This document shows positions 63,573-64,000 of a stretch of 64,000 nucleotides of DNA, piece by piece. Source of the DNA: Hybos culiciformis (lineage: Eukaryota > Arthropoda > Insecta > Diptera > Hybotidae); assembly GCA_964007475.1 (NCBI GenBank), contig OZ023275.1, forward strand, positions 6,324,001 through 6,388,000, given 5' to 3'. Position numbers and translations under genes: made by a program. The notes beneath the pieces are model-generated. The model searched no databases, was not told the DNA's origin, and saw only the letters and a list, made by a program, of their open reading frames with translations. Numbering within the stretch: the first letter of the stretch is position 1; the number at the start of each line of letters is the position of its first letter.

Positions 63573-64000
63573 TATTTTAAATAAAATAAAGTTAATTCTC
63601 TTCAAACTTTTCTTCTTTCTTTGCTCTGCTTTGATTTTTATTTTATTATTGGCAATAAAGTAGTAAATCTTTACAACACACTGCCGGCAAAAAACACAAT
63701 ACACATTATGTACGTATCTAATTTTTTTTCCTTTTATTTTTGTGCGTGGCATAGCACTCTTTCAAAGAACAAAAATAAAAAACCATGTGTAAGAAAGAAA
63801 AAATTTCACGCATAAATATAACATATAACATAAATTTTTTGTTAGTACAAGAAATATGCAAAATATTTCTCCATGTTTTTGCAATATTATATTTTATAAC
63901 TATGTATATCTCTTAACAATTAATATCTCCTAAATAGCGTAAACATATAACTTTCTAAAGAGAAGAAACATAAACGGTATAAAAGCAAATACATATATAT
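63573..64000. other. AT-rich flank, nothing recognised
   Basis: Unbroken AT-rich DNA to the window end. Two short open frames on opposite strands (63546-63752 and 63621-63815) overlap each other and show no domain. Confidence 0.4.

Noticed and set aside
1..64000. CRISPR arrays, rRNA genes, riboswitches
   Set aside because: No regularly spaced direct repeats, no rRNA-like blocks and no reason to expect bacterial elements in this eukaryotic sequence.

Overview
The window reads as a piece of an AT-rich insect nuclear genome (by eye roughly three quarters to four fifths A+T). Genes are split by GT-AG introns, many only 55-70 bases long. Codon use is AT-biased, long stretches carry no gene, and there are many small DNA transposons plus one complete BEL/Pao LTR retrotransposon. 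Two runs of exactly 200 N are scaffold gaps. Nothing prokaryotic is present (no operons, CRISPR or Shine-Dalgarno sites). I cannot name the species.

Layout. 1-5.7 kb: the 3' end of a plus-strand gene that enters from the left. One last coding exon ends in a PDZ-ligand-like ETAV, and a 22-base micro-exon may feed an alternative terminus. A foldback DNA element sits in the same stretch. 6.6-7.3 kb: a two-exon minus-strand ashwin homologue. 12.1-13.6 kb: a secreted/type I membrane leucine-rich-repeat protein. 14.5-15.4 kb: three small inverted-repeat elements, the first beside a tRNA-derived SINE remnant. 15.7-17.7 kb: a five-exon MCTS1 gene. 17.7-39.4 kb: about 21 kb without a recognisable gene, holding two hAT-like elements with perfect 8-base target duplications; it may be introns or upstream region of the next gene. 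39.4-47.0 kb: a nine-exon ARFGEF3/BIG3 orthologue of 1,972 residues. 49.4-49.8 kb: a 5'-truncated poly(A) retroposon with target duplication. 51.9-52.6 kb: another hAT-type foldback element. 56.4-63.6 kb: a BEL/Pao element on the minus strand with LTRs identical by eye, a 5-base target duplication and one unbroken 1,738-codon gag-pol frame.

The host genes do not form a pathway together. Ashwin (a subunit linked to the tRNA-splicing ligase complex) and MCTS1 (translation re-initiation) are housekeeping. ARFGEF3 is a Sec7-family relative without a visible catalytic motif. The LRR protein is a cell-surface protein of unknown role. The most striking content is the mobile DNA: several insertions with intact target duplications, and a BEL copy that looks very young.

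Gene models were read by eye from splice signals and reading-frame phase. In the four complete host genes all exon junctions keep frame. Statements about families come from general knowledge of those families, not from a search.
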